Shown here piece after piece: positions 1 to 8,492 of a stretch of 64,000 nucleotides of DNA. Source of the DNA: Hyphomicrobiales bacterium (lineage in GTDB: Bacteria > Pseudomonadota > Alphaproteobacteria > Rhizobiales > Rhizobiaceae); assembly GCA_900465675.1 (NCBI GenBank), contig UBJR01000017.1:1-64000 (forward strand). The letters run 5' to 3'. The translations under genes were made by a program, and so were the position numbers. Position 1 is the stretch's first letter. Each line of letters opens with the position of its first letter. A model generated the notes under the pieces. That model had not been told where the DNA came from and did not search any database. It saw only the letters and a program-made list of their open reading frames with translations.

Positions 1-39
1 CACATCAAAATCGCATAATCAACATTATGGAACTCACTG

Positions 40-568
40 CAGCAGGAGCCGGCGGTGGCACGTCGGGAGATGACGGATGGCCATAACGTTATCTAGGATT
101 GCAGCGATACCGGGCTGCCCCTGCGGCAGCATCCGATTGCCTTCCTCCGCGAGGATCTTTCGGCGCGCAACATCATCACCTGCGCCGATGCGGTGAGCGC
201 TCGCGACGTGCGATGGGTCTATACGACCGGCCTTGTCCTCGTGCGCCAAAAGCCGGGATCCGCAAAAGGCTTCATGTTCATCACCATCGAGGACGAAACC
301 GGCCCGCCAACCCTGTCGTCTGGCCGACGCTGTTCGAGAAGCGCTGGCAGGTCGGTCATCTCGTTGCCCATCAGCTGTTCGACCTGTCTGGCGATCTCGA
401 CCTCGCCGATCGCGACGAGGCCTTCAGATTGCCGGCCGGCCGCGGCGACGCTTTTGCTGAGGGCCGGATCCGCGGGATACACCGAAGCCGGTCATCGCTC
501 CGCGCGATATGTTCGTTCCGGACCTTCATATCGACACACTGAAGATCAAGGCGCGGAATTTTCACTGA
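40..568 (+). pseudogene. dnaE2: Broken 3' end of error-prone DNA polymerase dnaE2
   Basis: Translation gives the C-terminal part of DnaE2, the error-prone polymerase III alpha-like subunit that works with ImuA/ImuB in SOS mutagenesis. The pieces lie in three frames. Frame 1 (about 40-300) reads LPLRQHPIAFLREDLSARN and then the OB-fold stretch GSAKGFMFITIEDETG, with an in-frame TAG at 94-96. Frame 3 (about 305-470) reads VVWPTLFEKR and then LADRDEAFRLPAGRGDAF. Frame 2 (500-568) gives the typical end RDMFVPDLHIDTLKIKARNF before TGA. One stop and two frameshifts mean it cannot make a functional product. Only the 3' end lies in the window, so any upstream part is unseen. Identification rests on recall of the DnaE2 C-terminus and is quite secure. 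Confidence 0.8.
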
Positions 569-711
569 TAGCGGTGCGGTTGCGTGAATTAAGGACCCCT
601 GCTGTTTTTCACGATTGCTGAACGTTGAAGTCGATGGTTCTGTTTCTTCGACGACAACAGCAGCGCTGCCGGAACAGCCGATCAAAAGAATCATGGACGC
701 AGTTCGATCGT

Positions 712-785
712 CATTGTACGTATGTATGACGTACAATGATCCATCTGCTAACTTGACGTGTACGTCGTTTAGACGTACATACATA
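712..785 (+). promoter_or_regulatory. Promoter with two perfect palindromes, probable toxin-antitoxin operator
   Basis: Two perfect inverted repeats lie upstream of the antitoxin gene. CATTGTACG (712-720) pairs with CGTACAATG (730-738) across a 9-nt spacer, and TGTACGTC (759-766) pairs with GACGTACA (772-779) across 5 nt. Both share the half-site TGTACG. A -35-like TTGACG (754-759) and a -10-like TACATA (776-781), 16 nt apart, overlap the second palindrome. Antitoxins of this class usually repress their own operon, so this is inferred to be the autoregulatory operator. Confidence 0.6.
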
Positions 786-816
786 ATGACACTATTATCC
801 TGACCAGGAGGCGATG

Positions 817-1125
817 ATGGTTGCTTTCAAAGATATGACCGCAGAGATCGATGAGCCAAGCGACGCACGTATGGGCTTTCGTACGAAGGCGCGGATCAAG
901 ACAGCAATCCAACGTGCTGCTGCGCTGTCCGGTGTGGACGATTCGGCTTTTACCATCAACGCGGCTTATCAAGCGGCTATGACCACGATTGCCGCTCATG
1001 AACGGACCCTTTTGCAGCCGGCCGATCATGCTGCCTTTTTTGCGGCGCTGGACAATCCGCCAGAGCCGACAGATAGCCTTAAGGCAGCTTTCAAGCGCCA
1101 TAGCGCGACTGTCGTCTCAAAATAA
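817..1125 (+). CDS. DUF1778 (TacA-type) antitoxin
   Basis: A 102-residue protein with an N-terminal ribbon-helix-helix-like part (RTKARIKTAIQRAAALSG) and a charged C-terminal tail, as in DUF1778 antitoxins that neutralise GNAT toxins and bind operator DNA. The core helix (TINAAYQAAMTTIAAHERT) and the ending LKAAFKRH fit the family. ATG at 817 is preferred over 814 because AGGAGG ends at 811, leaving 5 nt. The stop overlaps the toxin start by one base (TAATG), so the two are translationally coupled. Autoregulation through the two upstream palindromes is likely. Confidence 0.85.
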   Translation: MVAFKDMTAEIDEPSDARMGFRTKARIKTAIQRAAALSGVDDSAFTINAAYQAAMTTIAAHERTLLQPADHAAFFAALDNPPEPTDSLKAAFKRHSATVVSK

Positions 1126-1667
1126 TGCCGCAGAGTGAGGCACCAAAGCCGATCATCGAGCCGTTCGATCCTTCGAAGCACGATCGGGCGGCGTTTTCTT
1201 GCGGGATTGAGCAGGTCGATAACTTTTTCCAGAAGACGGCAAACAAGCTTCAAAAGAGCGACAATCTTCGTGTTTTCGTGATGACTCGAGACGGAGGCCT
1301 AGTGATGGGCTTCTACGCCATCAACAACCATGCCGTAGACTATACCGAGCTTCCGAAGAAGTTTGCCCGTGACCGCCCCGGACACGGCTCAATTCCGGCC
1401 GCCTACATCTCGATGATCGGTCGCGACCTGAAATTCGCGGGCAGCGGTTACGGCGGCGATTTGCTGATCGACTGTCTCATGAGAATAGCGCGGATCTCCG
1501 ATGAGATAGGGACGGCTATCGTCATGCTCGATGTCCTTGATTGCGGTGATGCAGCGCGAACCGAGAGGCGGGTGAAGCTTTACAAGCGATACGGCTTTCA
1601 GCCCTTGGCCACCAACGCGATGCGGATGTTCCTCGCCGTCGCAACGATCAAGAAGATGTTCGACTAA
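1125..1667 (+). CDS. GNAT acetyltransferase toxin (TacT-type)
   Basis: This 180-residue GNAT-fold protein is the toxin partner of the DUF1778 protein. Members of the family acetylate the amino group of charged tRNAs and so stop translation. The acetyl-CoA loop is visible around residues 107-112 (GSGYGGDLLIDCLMRI), and the C-terminal YKRYGFQPL matches the usual catalytic-tyrosine region. The N-terminal FDPSKHDRAAFSCGIEQVDNF is characteristic of these toxins. Length is normal and the frame intact, so the pair looks functional. The tRNA specificity cannot be read from sequence. Confidence 0.85.
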   Translation: MPQSEAPKPIIEPFDPSKHDRAAFSCGIEQVDNFFQKTANKLQKSDNLRVFVMTRDGGLVMGFYAINNHAVDYTELPKKFARDRPGHGSIPAAYISMIGRDLKFAGSGYGGDLLIDCLMRIARISDEIGTAIVMLDVLDCGDAARTERRVKLYKRYGFQPLATNAMRMFLAVATIKKMFD

Positions 1668-2253
1668 CGCCCTGCCGCTCAGACGTCCTTCGACGATTTT
1701 CCCGTAAAGATTCAATGCCAGTTTATAATGTGAGGCAGGGCGCCCGAACCGCCGCGTCGTAAACCCGGAGCACCATGCCACGCTAGTGCTACCTGATTTC
1801 GTTGCGCTCATTCTCCATGCTGGCAAAAGCTGCTGTAGACGTAGCGTCGGCTGACCGAAAAGCTGGTTTGCACCGCTATCGATTGCCTGTGAGTGCCTCT
1901 ACTTCCTGAAGGTATTCCTCAGCCTGTCTGGCCAGATCGGCAAAGAAATCCTTGGCGACGGCGGAAGCCGAATAAACGGCCGGTTCGGCGCCCAGCCGGA
2001 TAGGCGATCTCACGTTCGAGCGTGAGGATCGTCTCGTCGCGCAGGTGGTGAAGAATGCCGAAGGTCTCAATATCGTTCCAAAGCGTCGAACACCAACAAA
2101 CGCATCCGACGCTTCATGCCCGGGGACACGGATCTTGCCAATGTCACCCAGCAACGGTTGACCGACTTGGGGCGAAGCCTTTGCTTCCTATTTGCGGGAA
2201 AGTGGCTGATGCCCTACCCTCAAGGCGGCCATAATGCGCTTGGGTTAGCTTCT
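1668..2253. other. Gene-poor stretch with a possible decayed minus-strand ORF
   Basis: No intact gene is convincing here. On the minus strand, frames between about 1876 and 2110 can be stitched across one frame change into a protein-like text (ILHHLRDETILTLEREIAYP, then KDFFADLARQAEEYLQEVEA). This suggests a relic, but I do not recognise the family. The remainder shows nothing. Confidence 0.25.
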
Positions 2254-2655
2254 CTAGAGAAACGCCTCATCGACCGGAATTTGCATCGCGGTGACAAGAT
2301 GATTTGTTTGCCCTGCGAGCCCTATCACCGCCAGCAGTTCCGCATGCTGAGCTTCAGTCATGCCACGCGCCTTCGCTGCGGCCGTGTGCGAATGGACGCA
2401 ATAGGAACAGCCATTTGCGGTAGAGACCGCTATGTAGATCATCTCGCGCGTCAGCGGATCGAGGACGCCTTCGACAGCCATGACGGCCTTGAGGCTTTCC
2501 CAAGTGCGCTTCAGCAAGGGCGGATCATTGGCGAGGCCACGCCAGAAGTTGTTGATGAAATCCGACTTTCGGGTCGCCCGGATATCGTCGAAAACGGCCT
2601 TCGCAGCCGGGATCACTTCGATTTCGGCATCGGTCAGGAGTTTCACGGTCGCCAT
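2254..2655 (-). CDS. Carboxymuconolactone decarboxylase / AhpD-like protein
   Basis: This is a 133-residue all-alpha protein of the CMD/AhpD family. Members act as peroxidase partners with a redox CxxC or as decarboxylases. The motif CSYCVHSHTAAAKARGM (about residues 84-100) carries the CxxC and the downstream His, typical of AhpD-like proteins rather than of true decarboxylases. The start has the ribosome site AGGAA five bases upstream. The gene lies 18 nt after the ABC ATPase stop and is probably the last gene of the importer operon. Its role in that pathway is unknown; handling of a reactive intermediate is only a guess. Confidence 0.85.
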   Translation of the reverse strand: MATVKLLTDAEIEVIPAAKAVFDDIRATRKSDFINNFWRGLANDPPLLKRTWESLKAVMAVEGVLDPLTREMIYIAVSTANGCSYCVHSHTAAAKARGMTEAQHAELLAVIGLAGQTNHLVTAMQIPVDEAFL

Positions 2656-2673
2656 TGTCGTTCCTTTCGCTCG

Positions 2674-4182
2674 TCAGTGGACGGCAGCGTACATGATCTT
2701 TGCCTCGGTGGAATCGCCTGGCGAAAATTCCTCGACGATCCGGCCCTGCCTGCAGACAAGGATGCGGTCCGACAGGTTCATGATCTCTGGCAGATAGGAT
2801 GAAATCACCACGACCGCCAATCCGCGATCGGCGAGCTCATTGATGATCTGATGGATTTCAGCGATGGCGCCAACATCGACGCCGCGGGTCGGCTCGTCAA
2901 AGATCACCACCCGCGGCTCCTGAACGAGACCCTTGCCAATCACGACTTTCTGCTGGTTGCCGCCTGACAGTTCAACGACGCGCGCGTTGTCGTTGATCGC
3001 GCGGATGTTCAGCTTGCTCGTCCACTCGACGGCAAGCTTGTGCATCTCGCTCTTGCTGATGATGCTGCTCTTCTCGCGGTCGGCGGACAGAAGACCGCCG
3101 AAGATATTCTCGGCAATCGACATCGTTTCGAAAAAACCCTCGCTCTTTCGATCCTCGGTGACGTAGACGATGCCGTCCTTCACCGCCTCGCGGGGAACGT
3201 AATAGCGGACGGGCTTGTCATCGAGCTCGACAGAGCCGCCGCGCTTGAAGTCGCGCTTGTAGATGCCGGAGACGACCTTGAAGGTTTCGGTCCGGCCCGA
3301 TCCGATAAGCCCGAAGACGCCGGTGATCTGTCCTTCGAAAATCGAGAACGAGTTGTTGCGCACAACATTGCTCATCGACAGGTCCTGAACCGAGAGCACC
3401 TTCTTGCCGGGCTTACGGATGGTGGATGAATCACGCTTGCGATAAAGCTCTCCGGTGAGCGTTCTGCCGACCATCGCCGCGATGATCTTTTCCCGGTCGA
3501 ACTCCGACGTGTCTCCCGATGCGACGAGTTCACCATCACGAAGGATGGTGATGCGATCGGCGATCGCCAACGCTTCCTCGAGCGCATGGCTGATGAAGAC
3601 GATCGACACTCCCCTCGCCTTCAACCGCCTCACGAGTGCAAAAAAGTGGCGCTTCTCTTCAGGGGTCAGCGTTGCAGTCGGCTCGTCGAAAATGATGATC
3701 TCGGCATTGTGGTGAACAGCGCGGGCAATCTCGACCATCTGCTTCTTGGCGGCACCCAGGGTTTCGACCATAGCCGTCGGATCGACAGGGAAGTTGAGTG
3801 ACTGCAAAAACTGCTGAGCGGAGATGTAGATGCCGCGCAGGCGGTTCAGAAAGCCTTCCGTCCCCAGATAGAGATTTTGTGCCACCGTCATGGACGGTAC
3901 GAGACTGGTCTCCTGGAAGACCATTGCGATGCCGGCGTCCAGCGCCTGGTACGGCGAGCCGTAGCTGACCTCCTTGCCATGGTGGGTCATGGTACCGGAC
4001 GTCCGTTCGACGACACCGGCGATGATCTTCGTCAGCGTCGACTTGCCGGCGCCGTTTTCGCCCAGCAGCGCGTGGACTTCGCCCTTGCGCAAATCGAAGC
4101 TGACATTCTTGACCGCGGGAACGCCGCGATACTCCTTGGTGACGTTCTCCAGGTGGACGATGATCTCGTTTGCTGCCGCCAT
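2674..4182 (-). CDS. Sugar-type ABC importer ATP-binding protein, double domain
   Basis: This 502-residue protein has two fused ABC ATPase domains, as in the RbsA/XylG class. Domain one (about residues 8-245) has Walker A GENGAGKS, and its signature region is degenerate (GAAKKQMVEIARA). Domain two (about 265-500) has a degenerate Walker A (GLIGSGRT), the signature LSGGNQQKV and Walker B VVIFDEPT, as usual in this class. The start at 4182 follows GGAGGT, and the preceding SMP-30 gene stops one base upstream (TAGaATG), so coupling is tight. It should energise the permeases encoded upstream in the same operon. The substrate is not predictable; the usual substrates are pentoses, polyols or similar small molecules. 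Confidence 0.92.
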   Translation of the reverse strand: MAAANEIIVHLENVTKEYRGVPAVKNVSFDLRKGEVHALLGENGAGKSTLTKIIAGVVERTSGTMTHHGKEVSYGSPYQALDAGIAMVFQETSLVPSMTVAQNLYLGTEGFLNRLRGIYISAQQFLQSLNFPVDPTAMVETLGAAKKQMVEIARAVHHNAEIIIFDEPTATLTPEEKRHFFALVRRLKARGVSIVFISHALEEALAIADRITILRDGELVASGDTSEFDREKIIAAMVGRTLTGELYRKRDSSTIRKPGKKVLSVQDLSMSNVVRNNSFSIFEGQITGVFGLIGSGRTETFKVVSGIYKRDFKRGGSVELDDKPVRYYVPREAVKDGIVYVTEDRKSEGFFETMSIAENIFGGLLSADREKSSIISKSEMHKLAVEWTSKLNIRAINDNARVVELSGGNQQKVVIGKGLVQEPRVVIFDEPTRGVDVGAIAEIHQIINELADRGLAVVVISSYLPEIMNLSDRILVCRQGRIVEEFSPGDSTEAKIMYAAVH

Positions 4183-4183
4183 T

Positions 4184-5233
4184 CTATCTGACCTCCGCCA
4201 CATCCATGGATACGAGCATGCCGGCGCCCTTGCAGGTGATGAATAGCCTGCCCTCGTGTTCGGCAACGCTGGTGGTGCCGTGCCTGATGCCATCGGCGCG
4301 GCTGTGCAGGCTTGATAGCGGTTGCAGCCGGGCATCAAGCTTGACGACCAGACCGTAGGAGCGGCTCGGTGACCAAGGCTTGTGGATTCCCATGGTCTTG
4401 ATGCCGCCGCACTGCAGCGGCTCGAGAAAACTCGTTCCCGATGAGAGCGATGGCGCGATCCAGAATTCGGGCGGGACGCTTGCCATCATGTCTTCACGAT
4501 ACCGCTGCTCCTGAAGAACAAATTCGATCAGGCGGTTACGCGGAGCAAAGATCGAGAGCCACGCTCCCCCATCGGCGGCCTGAGAAAGCCGCGCTGGGTA
4601 TCCGGGAAGATTGTCGACCACTGTCTCTATGGGGCCTGATGCCGAGATCCTGACGATCCGGTGATGCCAGGCTTCGCTGACGGCAACGCCATCGGAATTT
4701 GCCAGAAGCCCATAGGGGAATGCCAGGCCGCCGGCGACCTTGCGCGGCGCCCGGCTGCCGGGTTCGATCTTCCAGACGCTTCCTGAGCGCCCTTTTGACA
4801 TGAGATCCCGTGCCCATTGATCCGGCGCGATGCGATCTGCACCATTTGCCAGCCACAATGCCCCATCGGGGGCGAAGGCAAGCGCGGTGATGCACCTGAT
4901 CTCTTTAGGGAGCGGCAGCGCTTCGCGATCGAGAACGAGTGAGCCGGACACTAGAGCGATCGCCAGCGTCCCCGACGCCGACGCCGCCGTTGCGCAGATT
5001 TCCGCATCGAACTCCTGCAACACCTCTTGTTGCCCTGTGGACGAGATAGAAAGCAGTTTTCGTCCGGACGAGACGACGAGCCGGCCATCGTGCACGAGCG
5101 CATTGTCGACGTCAGGAAGTGTCGCGATCAGCGGCGCATCGTCGAGCGCCTGGTTCGGACGAAATGCACCGTCGAGCGGCGGGATGGTCACGGCCTTGCC
5201 GCGAAACAGATCGAGGATCGGATCGAAAATCAT
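4184..5233 (-). CDS. SMP-30/gluconolactonase-like beta-propeller protein
   Basis: This 349-residue protein resembles strictosidine synthase/SMP-30 propellers, with repeated blades such as LAFAPDGALWLANG, GLAFPYGLLANSDGVAVSE and LPGYPARLSQAADGGAWL. SMP-30 members often hydrolyse sugar lactones using a metal bound in the central channel. No signal peptide is visible, so it is probably cytoplasmic. The start overlaps the stop of the upstream fusion gene by four bases (ATGA) and the stop is one base from the ATPase start. It is a divergent homologue of the propeller fused to the upstream permease, so the operon makes two propellers. Lactonase activity is an inference from the family. Confidence 0.75.
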   Translation of the reverse strand: MIFDPILDLFRGKAVTIPPLDGAFRPNQALDDAPLIATLPDVDNALVHDGRLVVSSGRKLLSISSTGQQEVLQEFDAEICATAASASGTLAIALVSGSLVLDREALPLPKEIRCITALAFAPDGALWLANGADRIAPDQWARDLMSKGRSGSVWKIEPGSRAPRKVAGGLAFPYGLLANSDGVAVSEAWHHRIVRISASGPIETVVDNLPGYPARLSQAADGGAWLSIFAPRNRLIEFVLQEQRYREDMMASVPPEFWIAPSLSSGTSFLEPLQCGGIKTMGIHKPWSPSRSYGLVVKLDARLQPLSSLHSRADGIRHGTTSVAEHEGRLFITCKGAGMLVSMDVAEVR

Positions 5234-7353
5234 CGAGCGCTCCCCCAATAGGAGGACGGCCCGGTCCATGTCTGACTGGCGCTCGAGAGCTTGTAGCGGC
5301 CGACGCGGTTATTCAGGATGCCCCCGACGTAGAGATAGCCCTTGTGCTCGCGCATCGATGTGACCATCGGGTGTGAGACACCGGAAAGATCGGCCATGGC
5401 ATCACGGATGGTTCCGGTCTCATCGAATTTGACGATGCCGCCGGTGTTAATGTTCGGAAACAGCCAGTCGTCCTGAGGGAGGCGCCGGGTCATACGCTTG
5501 CGCATGCCTGGGTGGCGAAGCGACAGGTCGAAGCTTGGTGTTCGCATGCCGAGCCAGGCCATCCAATAGGTGCCGTCCGAGGCGCGATTGATATTGTCGG
5601 GATAGCCAGGCATATCAGCGATCACGCATTCGGCGGTCCCGGCCTTCGGCCCCTCCAGCCAGTAGCGGTGAACACGGCAGGCCCAGCTTTCGGCAAAGAA
5701 GATTGAGTTGCCGTCATGGGCGACGCAAACGCCGTTGGTGTAGCGATACCCATCCAGCAGGGTCTTGGTCTTGCCAGTCTTTGGATCGTAGACCAGCAAG
5801 CGGCCCGTCGCGCGGTTTTCGATCGAGTCCAGCGCCCAGTCATGCGCGTCGTATCGCTTCGTCGAGTCGGTGAAGTAGATCCGGCCGTCGGGCGCGATGT
5901 CGCAGTCGTTCGGGTCGCGCAGCCGCGCGTCATCGACGACGGAAGTCCAGGACCTCGATGTCTCGGCCGTCAGCTTGGTCACCGTACGGTCCGGCGCGAT
6001 CGAATAGAGACCCATCGCACCGACACAGCTGATCAGGTTGCGGCCCTTGTCGAAGGCGAGGCCCAGCGGGAAGCCGCCGACATGGGCAAAGACTTCCGAG
6101 CGCTGGTAATCAGGGGCGAAGAAGCGGACGATCTCGCCGTGACGCGTGCCGCAATAGAGATTGTCGTCATCATCAAGGATGACATCCTCGGGACCTTCGA
6201 GCTCGCCAAGGCCGATATATTGCGTCTGCGACAACCGGTCGTCCAGCGCATAGGGCGTGCCCGAACCGGGGACGGCGGATTGCGCTTCCCCCATGCGCAG
6301 GTAGACGGGAGCGACATAGACTTCGTTCAAGACCTTGTGACGGTTCTTCAGCCATCTGATATCGATCGTGACGGCGACTGCCAGCATCAGGCCGAGTACC
6401 ATCTGGTTGGTGCCGGTTCCGTAACCCAGCCGGATAAGACCGTTGGTCATGACGAGGACGATGATTGCGCCCATCAGGCCCTTGATGACCGACCCTCTTC
6501 CGCCGCCAAGACTATTGCCGCCGACGACCGCCGCCGTAAGCGCCAGAATCTCGAGGTTGAGGCCCGTGCCGGGCCCTGCCCCGCTCAGCCGGCAGGCAAT
6601 CAGGAAGCCTGCGAGCGAGGAGCAAAGCCCAGAGAATACATAGGTCAGGAACACGGTCCGCTTGACCTTGATGCCGGCATTATGCGCCGAGCGGCGCGAG
6701 CCGCCGACGGCGAGAATATGCCAGCCTGGGCGCGACCGCGTCAGGGCAATATGCGTCAGGACGATGAAGACGATCGCCGTCAGGACGGACACAGATATGC
6801 CGAGCACCGTGCCATCGCCGACGAAATCCCAGACGTCGGACATGGCCGAGGACATCTGGATCTGGGCGGCGAAATTGACGACGAGGATGTCGTAGACCGC
6901 TCTGCCGATGATGAAGGTCACCAGCGTCGTCAGAAATGCCCGGAGCCTGAGAAAACCGACCAGATAGCCGTTGATCGCACCGAAAGCGACACCGGTCGCG
7001 ATCGAGGCCAGCAGGGCGACCCAGACGGGCTGCTCGAAGATGAAGAAGGTGGAGACGGCCGCAAAGCAGGACAGCGCAAAAATCGAACCGACCGAAAGAT
7101 CGATCCCGCCCCCCAGCATGACGACGGTCAGCCCGGTGACGACGATCGAGAACTCGCCGAGCTGACGGGTCGAATCCTGGAGCGAATTGATCTTGAAGAA
7201 ACCCGGGATTGCCGAGCCAAATCCGGCGACGACGATCACCAGGGCAAGGAATGGTATTGCATTGTCGGTCCAGCGCTTGGTCAGGATCTCGCCGGCGAGG
7301 TGATCCGGGATCAAATTGTATCGCCACGCCTGCAAGCGTTCTCTGAATGTCAT
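5230..7353 (-). CDS. ABC permease fused to SMP-30/strictosidine-synthase-like propeller
   Basis: This 707-residue fusion is a single uninterrupted frame. Residues about 1-345 form a multi-span RbsC-type permease, with hydrophobic segments from FLALVIVVAGFGSAIPGFF on and the family motifs GGGIDLSVGS and AVVGGNSLGGGRGS. Residues about 365-700 form a beta-propeller with GLGELEGPEDVILDDDDNLY, DPNDCDIAPDGRIYFTDST and MPGYPDNINRASDGTYWMAW, close to SMP-30/strictosidine synthase enzymes. By permease topology the propeller should sit on the cytoplasmic side, which would let it act on substrate as it enters; this is inferred. The start codon lacks a clear ribosome site. A hairpin separates it from the binding-protein gene. 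Confidence 0.88.
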   Translation of the reverse strand: MTFRERLQAWRYNLIPDHLAGEILTKRWTDNAIPFLALVIVVAGFGSAIPGFFKINSLQDSTRQLGEFSIVVTGLTVVMLGGGIDLSVGSIFALSCFAAVSTFFIFEQPVWVALLASIATGVAFGAINGYLVGFLRLRAFLTTLVTFIIGRAVYDILVVNFAAQIQMSSAMSDVWDFVGDGTVLGISVSVLTAIVFIVLTHIALTRSRPGWHILAVGGSRRSAHNAGIKVKRTVFLTYVFSGLCSSLAGFLIACRLSGAGPGTGLNLEILALTAAVVGGNSLGGGRGSVIKGLMGAIIVLVMTNGLIRLGYGTGTNQMVLGLMLAVAVTIDIRWLKNRHKVLNEVYVAPVYLRMGEAQSAVPGSGTPYALDDRLSQTQYIGLGELEGPEDVILDDDDNLYCGTRHGEIVRFFAPDYQRSEVFAHVGGFPLGLAFDKGRNLISCVGAMGLYSIAPDRTVTKLTAETSRSWTSVVDDARLRDPNDCDIAPDGRIYFTDSTKRYDAHDWALDSIENRATGRLLVYDPKTGKTKTLLDGYRYTNGVCVAHDGNSIFFAESWACRVHRYWLEGPKAGTAECVIADMPGYPDNINRASDGTYWMAWLGMRTPSFDLSLRHPGMRKRMTRRLPQDDWLFPNINTGGIVKFDETGTIRDAMADLSGVSHPMVTSMREHKGYLYVGGILNNRVGRYKLSSASQTWTGPSSYWGSAR

Positions 7354-7388
7354 GTGTATGGACCGGATGAGATGGGGAAGACGTGCGA

Positions 7389-7408
7389 AGCCCCTCGGCC
7401 GAGGGGCT
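7389..7408 (-). promoter_or_regulatory. Intercistronic hairpin after binding-protein gene
   Basis: A perfect 10-bp palindrome, AGCCCCTCGG followed directly by CCGAGGGGCT, lies between the binding-protein stop and the fusion-permease start. There is no T-run, so it is more likely a partial terminator or mRNA-stabilising hairpin than a full terminator. Such elements typically raise the amount of binding protein relative to the membrane components. Confidence 0.55.
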
Positions 7409-7426
7409 CCATTTGCAGACAGGTGC

Positions 7427-8443
7427 TTACTTCGCAGCCGTCTTCAGTGCCTTGAGGTCCCAGCAGCTGTCGGGCTTCAGGTCCGCCTTGGTCGTCGCCT
7501 TTTCCAGGGTGTAGATATAAGCCTTGGAGGTGCCGGCAGGCTGGCCGCTCTGCAACAGGAATTTGATGATGGCGTTGATGTCGCGCGACTGGTGATGAAG
7601 TTCGGTCATCACGACAGCGCCGTAGGTGCCGTTTTCCAGATTATCGCAGTCGGCAGCCTTTTCACCGCCGCCGGTGGTGACGAGGAACACCTTGTCCTGC
7701 AGCTTGGCATCGCGAATGGCCGCAGCTGCACCCGAGGCGTCGCCATCCCAGAAATCGATGATGCCGCAAATATCGGGGTGCTGTTGGAGCATCGTCGTGG
7801 TGACGTTGCGGGAGGTCGTCGCATCCCAGTTGGAATCGGGTTTCGCGACCACCTGGAAATCCGGGTTCTTCGCCAGAACCTTGGTGATGCCTGCATATTG
7901 GTAGAGGCTGGAGGCATTGACCTGGTCGCCCTGGACGAGGCCGATCTTCTTCGAGGAATTGGGCCCGCAGCCCTTGATCACCGCTTCGGCTTCCAGCTGG
8001 CCAAGGCGGTCCCAATCGCTGCCGACGAAAGCGTCAGCGGCGAAGTTTGCAGGATTGTCGATCAGGATGACGTATGTGCCGGCGGCTTGCGCCTTCTTGA
8101 GCAGACGCGCGTAGGAGTTCAGGTCCGGCGAATGGACGATGAGGACATCCGGCCGGGTGTCCGAGGAGATCGCCTCGGTGATCGCCTGAGCGCCGGCCTC
8201 GACGCTCCAGTTGGGGTCGCGGGTCTCGAACACGCCGCCGAAGGCCTCAACTTCGGTCTGGAGATAATGCGCCCAGCCCTGCGCGAGGTCGAAGCCCATG
8301 GCCATCGGAACGAGCATCACCCGCTTGCCTTTGAGGGCCTGGGAATAAGCTGCCGGACCCGGATCTTCCTGCGCTGGAGCGGCGGTTACGAAAACCGACA
8401 GCGACAAAGTCGCTGCGGCAAAGAGTGCCTTCACGTATTTCAT
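7427..8443 (-). CDS. Periplasmic sugar-type substrate-binding protein
   Basis: This 338-residue protein has a signal peptide (MKYVKALFAAATLSLSVFVT, cleavage probably after APAQ) followed by a type I periplasmic-binding fold of the RbsB class. Typical stretches are KRVMLVPMAMGFDLAQGW, RPDVLIVHSPD, YVILIDNP and GIIDFWDGDASGAAAAIRDA. The start at 8443 follows GGGGGA and places the signal peptide at the N-terminus; longer upstream reading lacks sense. It is the capture component of the importer, lying between the two permease genes. Four cysteines in the mature part are somewhat unusual for this class. Ligand unknown. Confidence 0.9.
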   Translation of the reverse strand: MKYVKALFAAATLSLSVFVTAAPAQEDPGPAAYSQALKGKRVMLVPMAMGFDLAQGWAHYLQTEVEAFGGVFETRDPNWSVEAGAQAITEAISSDTRPDVLIVHSPDLNSYARLLKKAQAAGTYVILIDNPANFAADAFVGSDWDRLGQLEAEAVIKGCGPNSSKKIGLVQGDQVNASSLYQYAGITKVLAKNPDFQVVAKPDSNWDATTSRNVTTTMLQQHPDICGIIDFWDGDASGAAAAIRDAKLQDKVFLVTTGGGEKAADCDNLENGTYGAVVMTELHHQSRDINAIIKFLLQSGQPAGTSKAYIYTLEKATTKADLKPDSCWDLKALKTAAK

Positions 8444-8492
8444 GGGGTCCCCCGATGAGTTGACGGATGAATTCGTTCGTCCCGCGCCACGT

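Noticed and set aside
5716..7455. A 579-codon open frame on the plus strand opposite the permease fusion
   Set aside because: It is antisense to a clear permease/propeller gene, has an odd Arg/Asp-rich composition and no family; it follows from high GC codon bias on the other strand.
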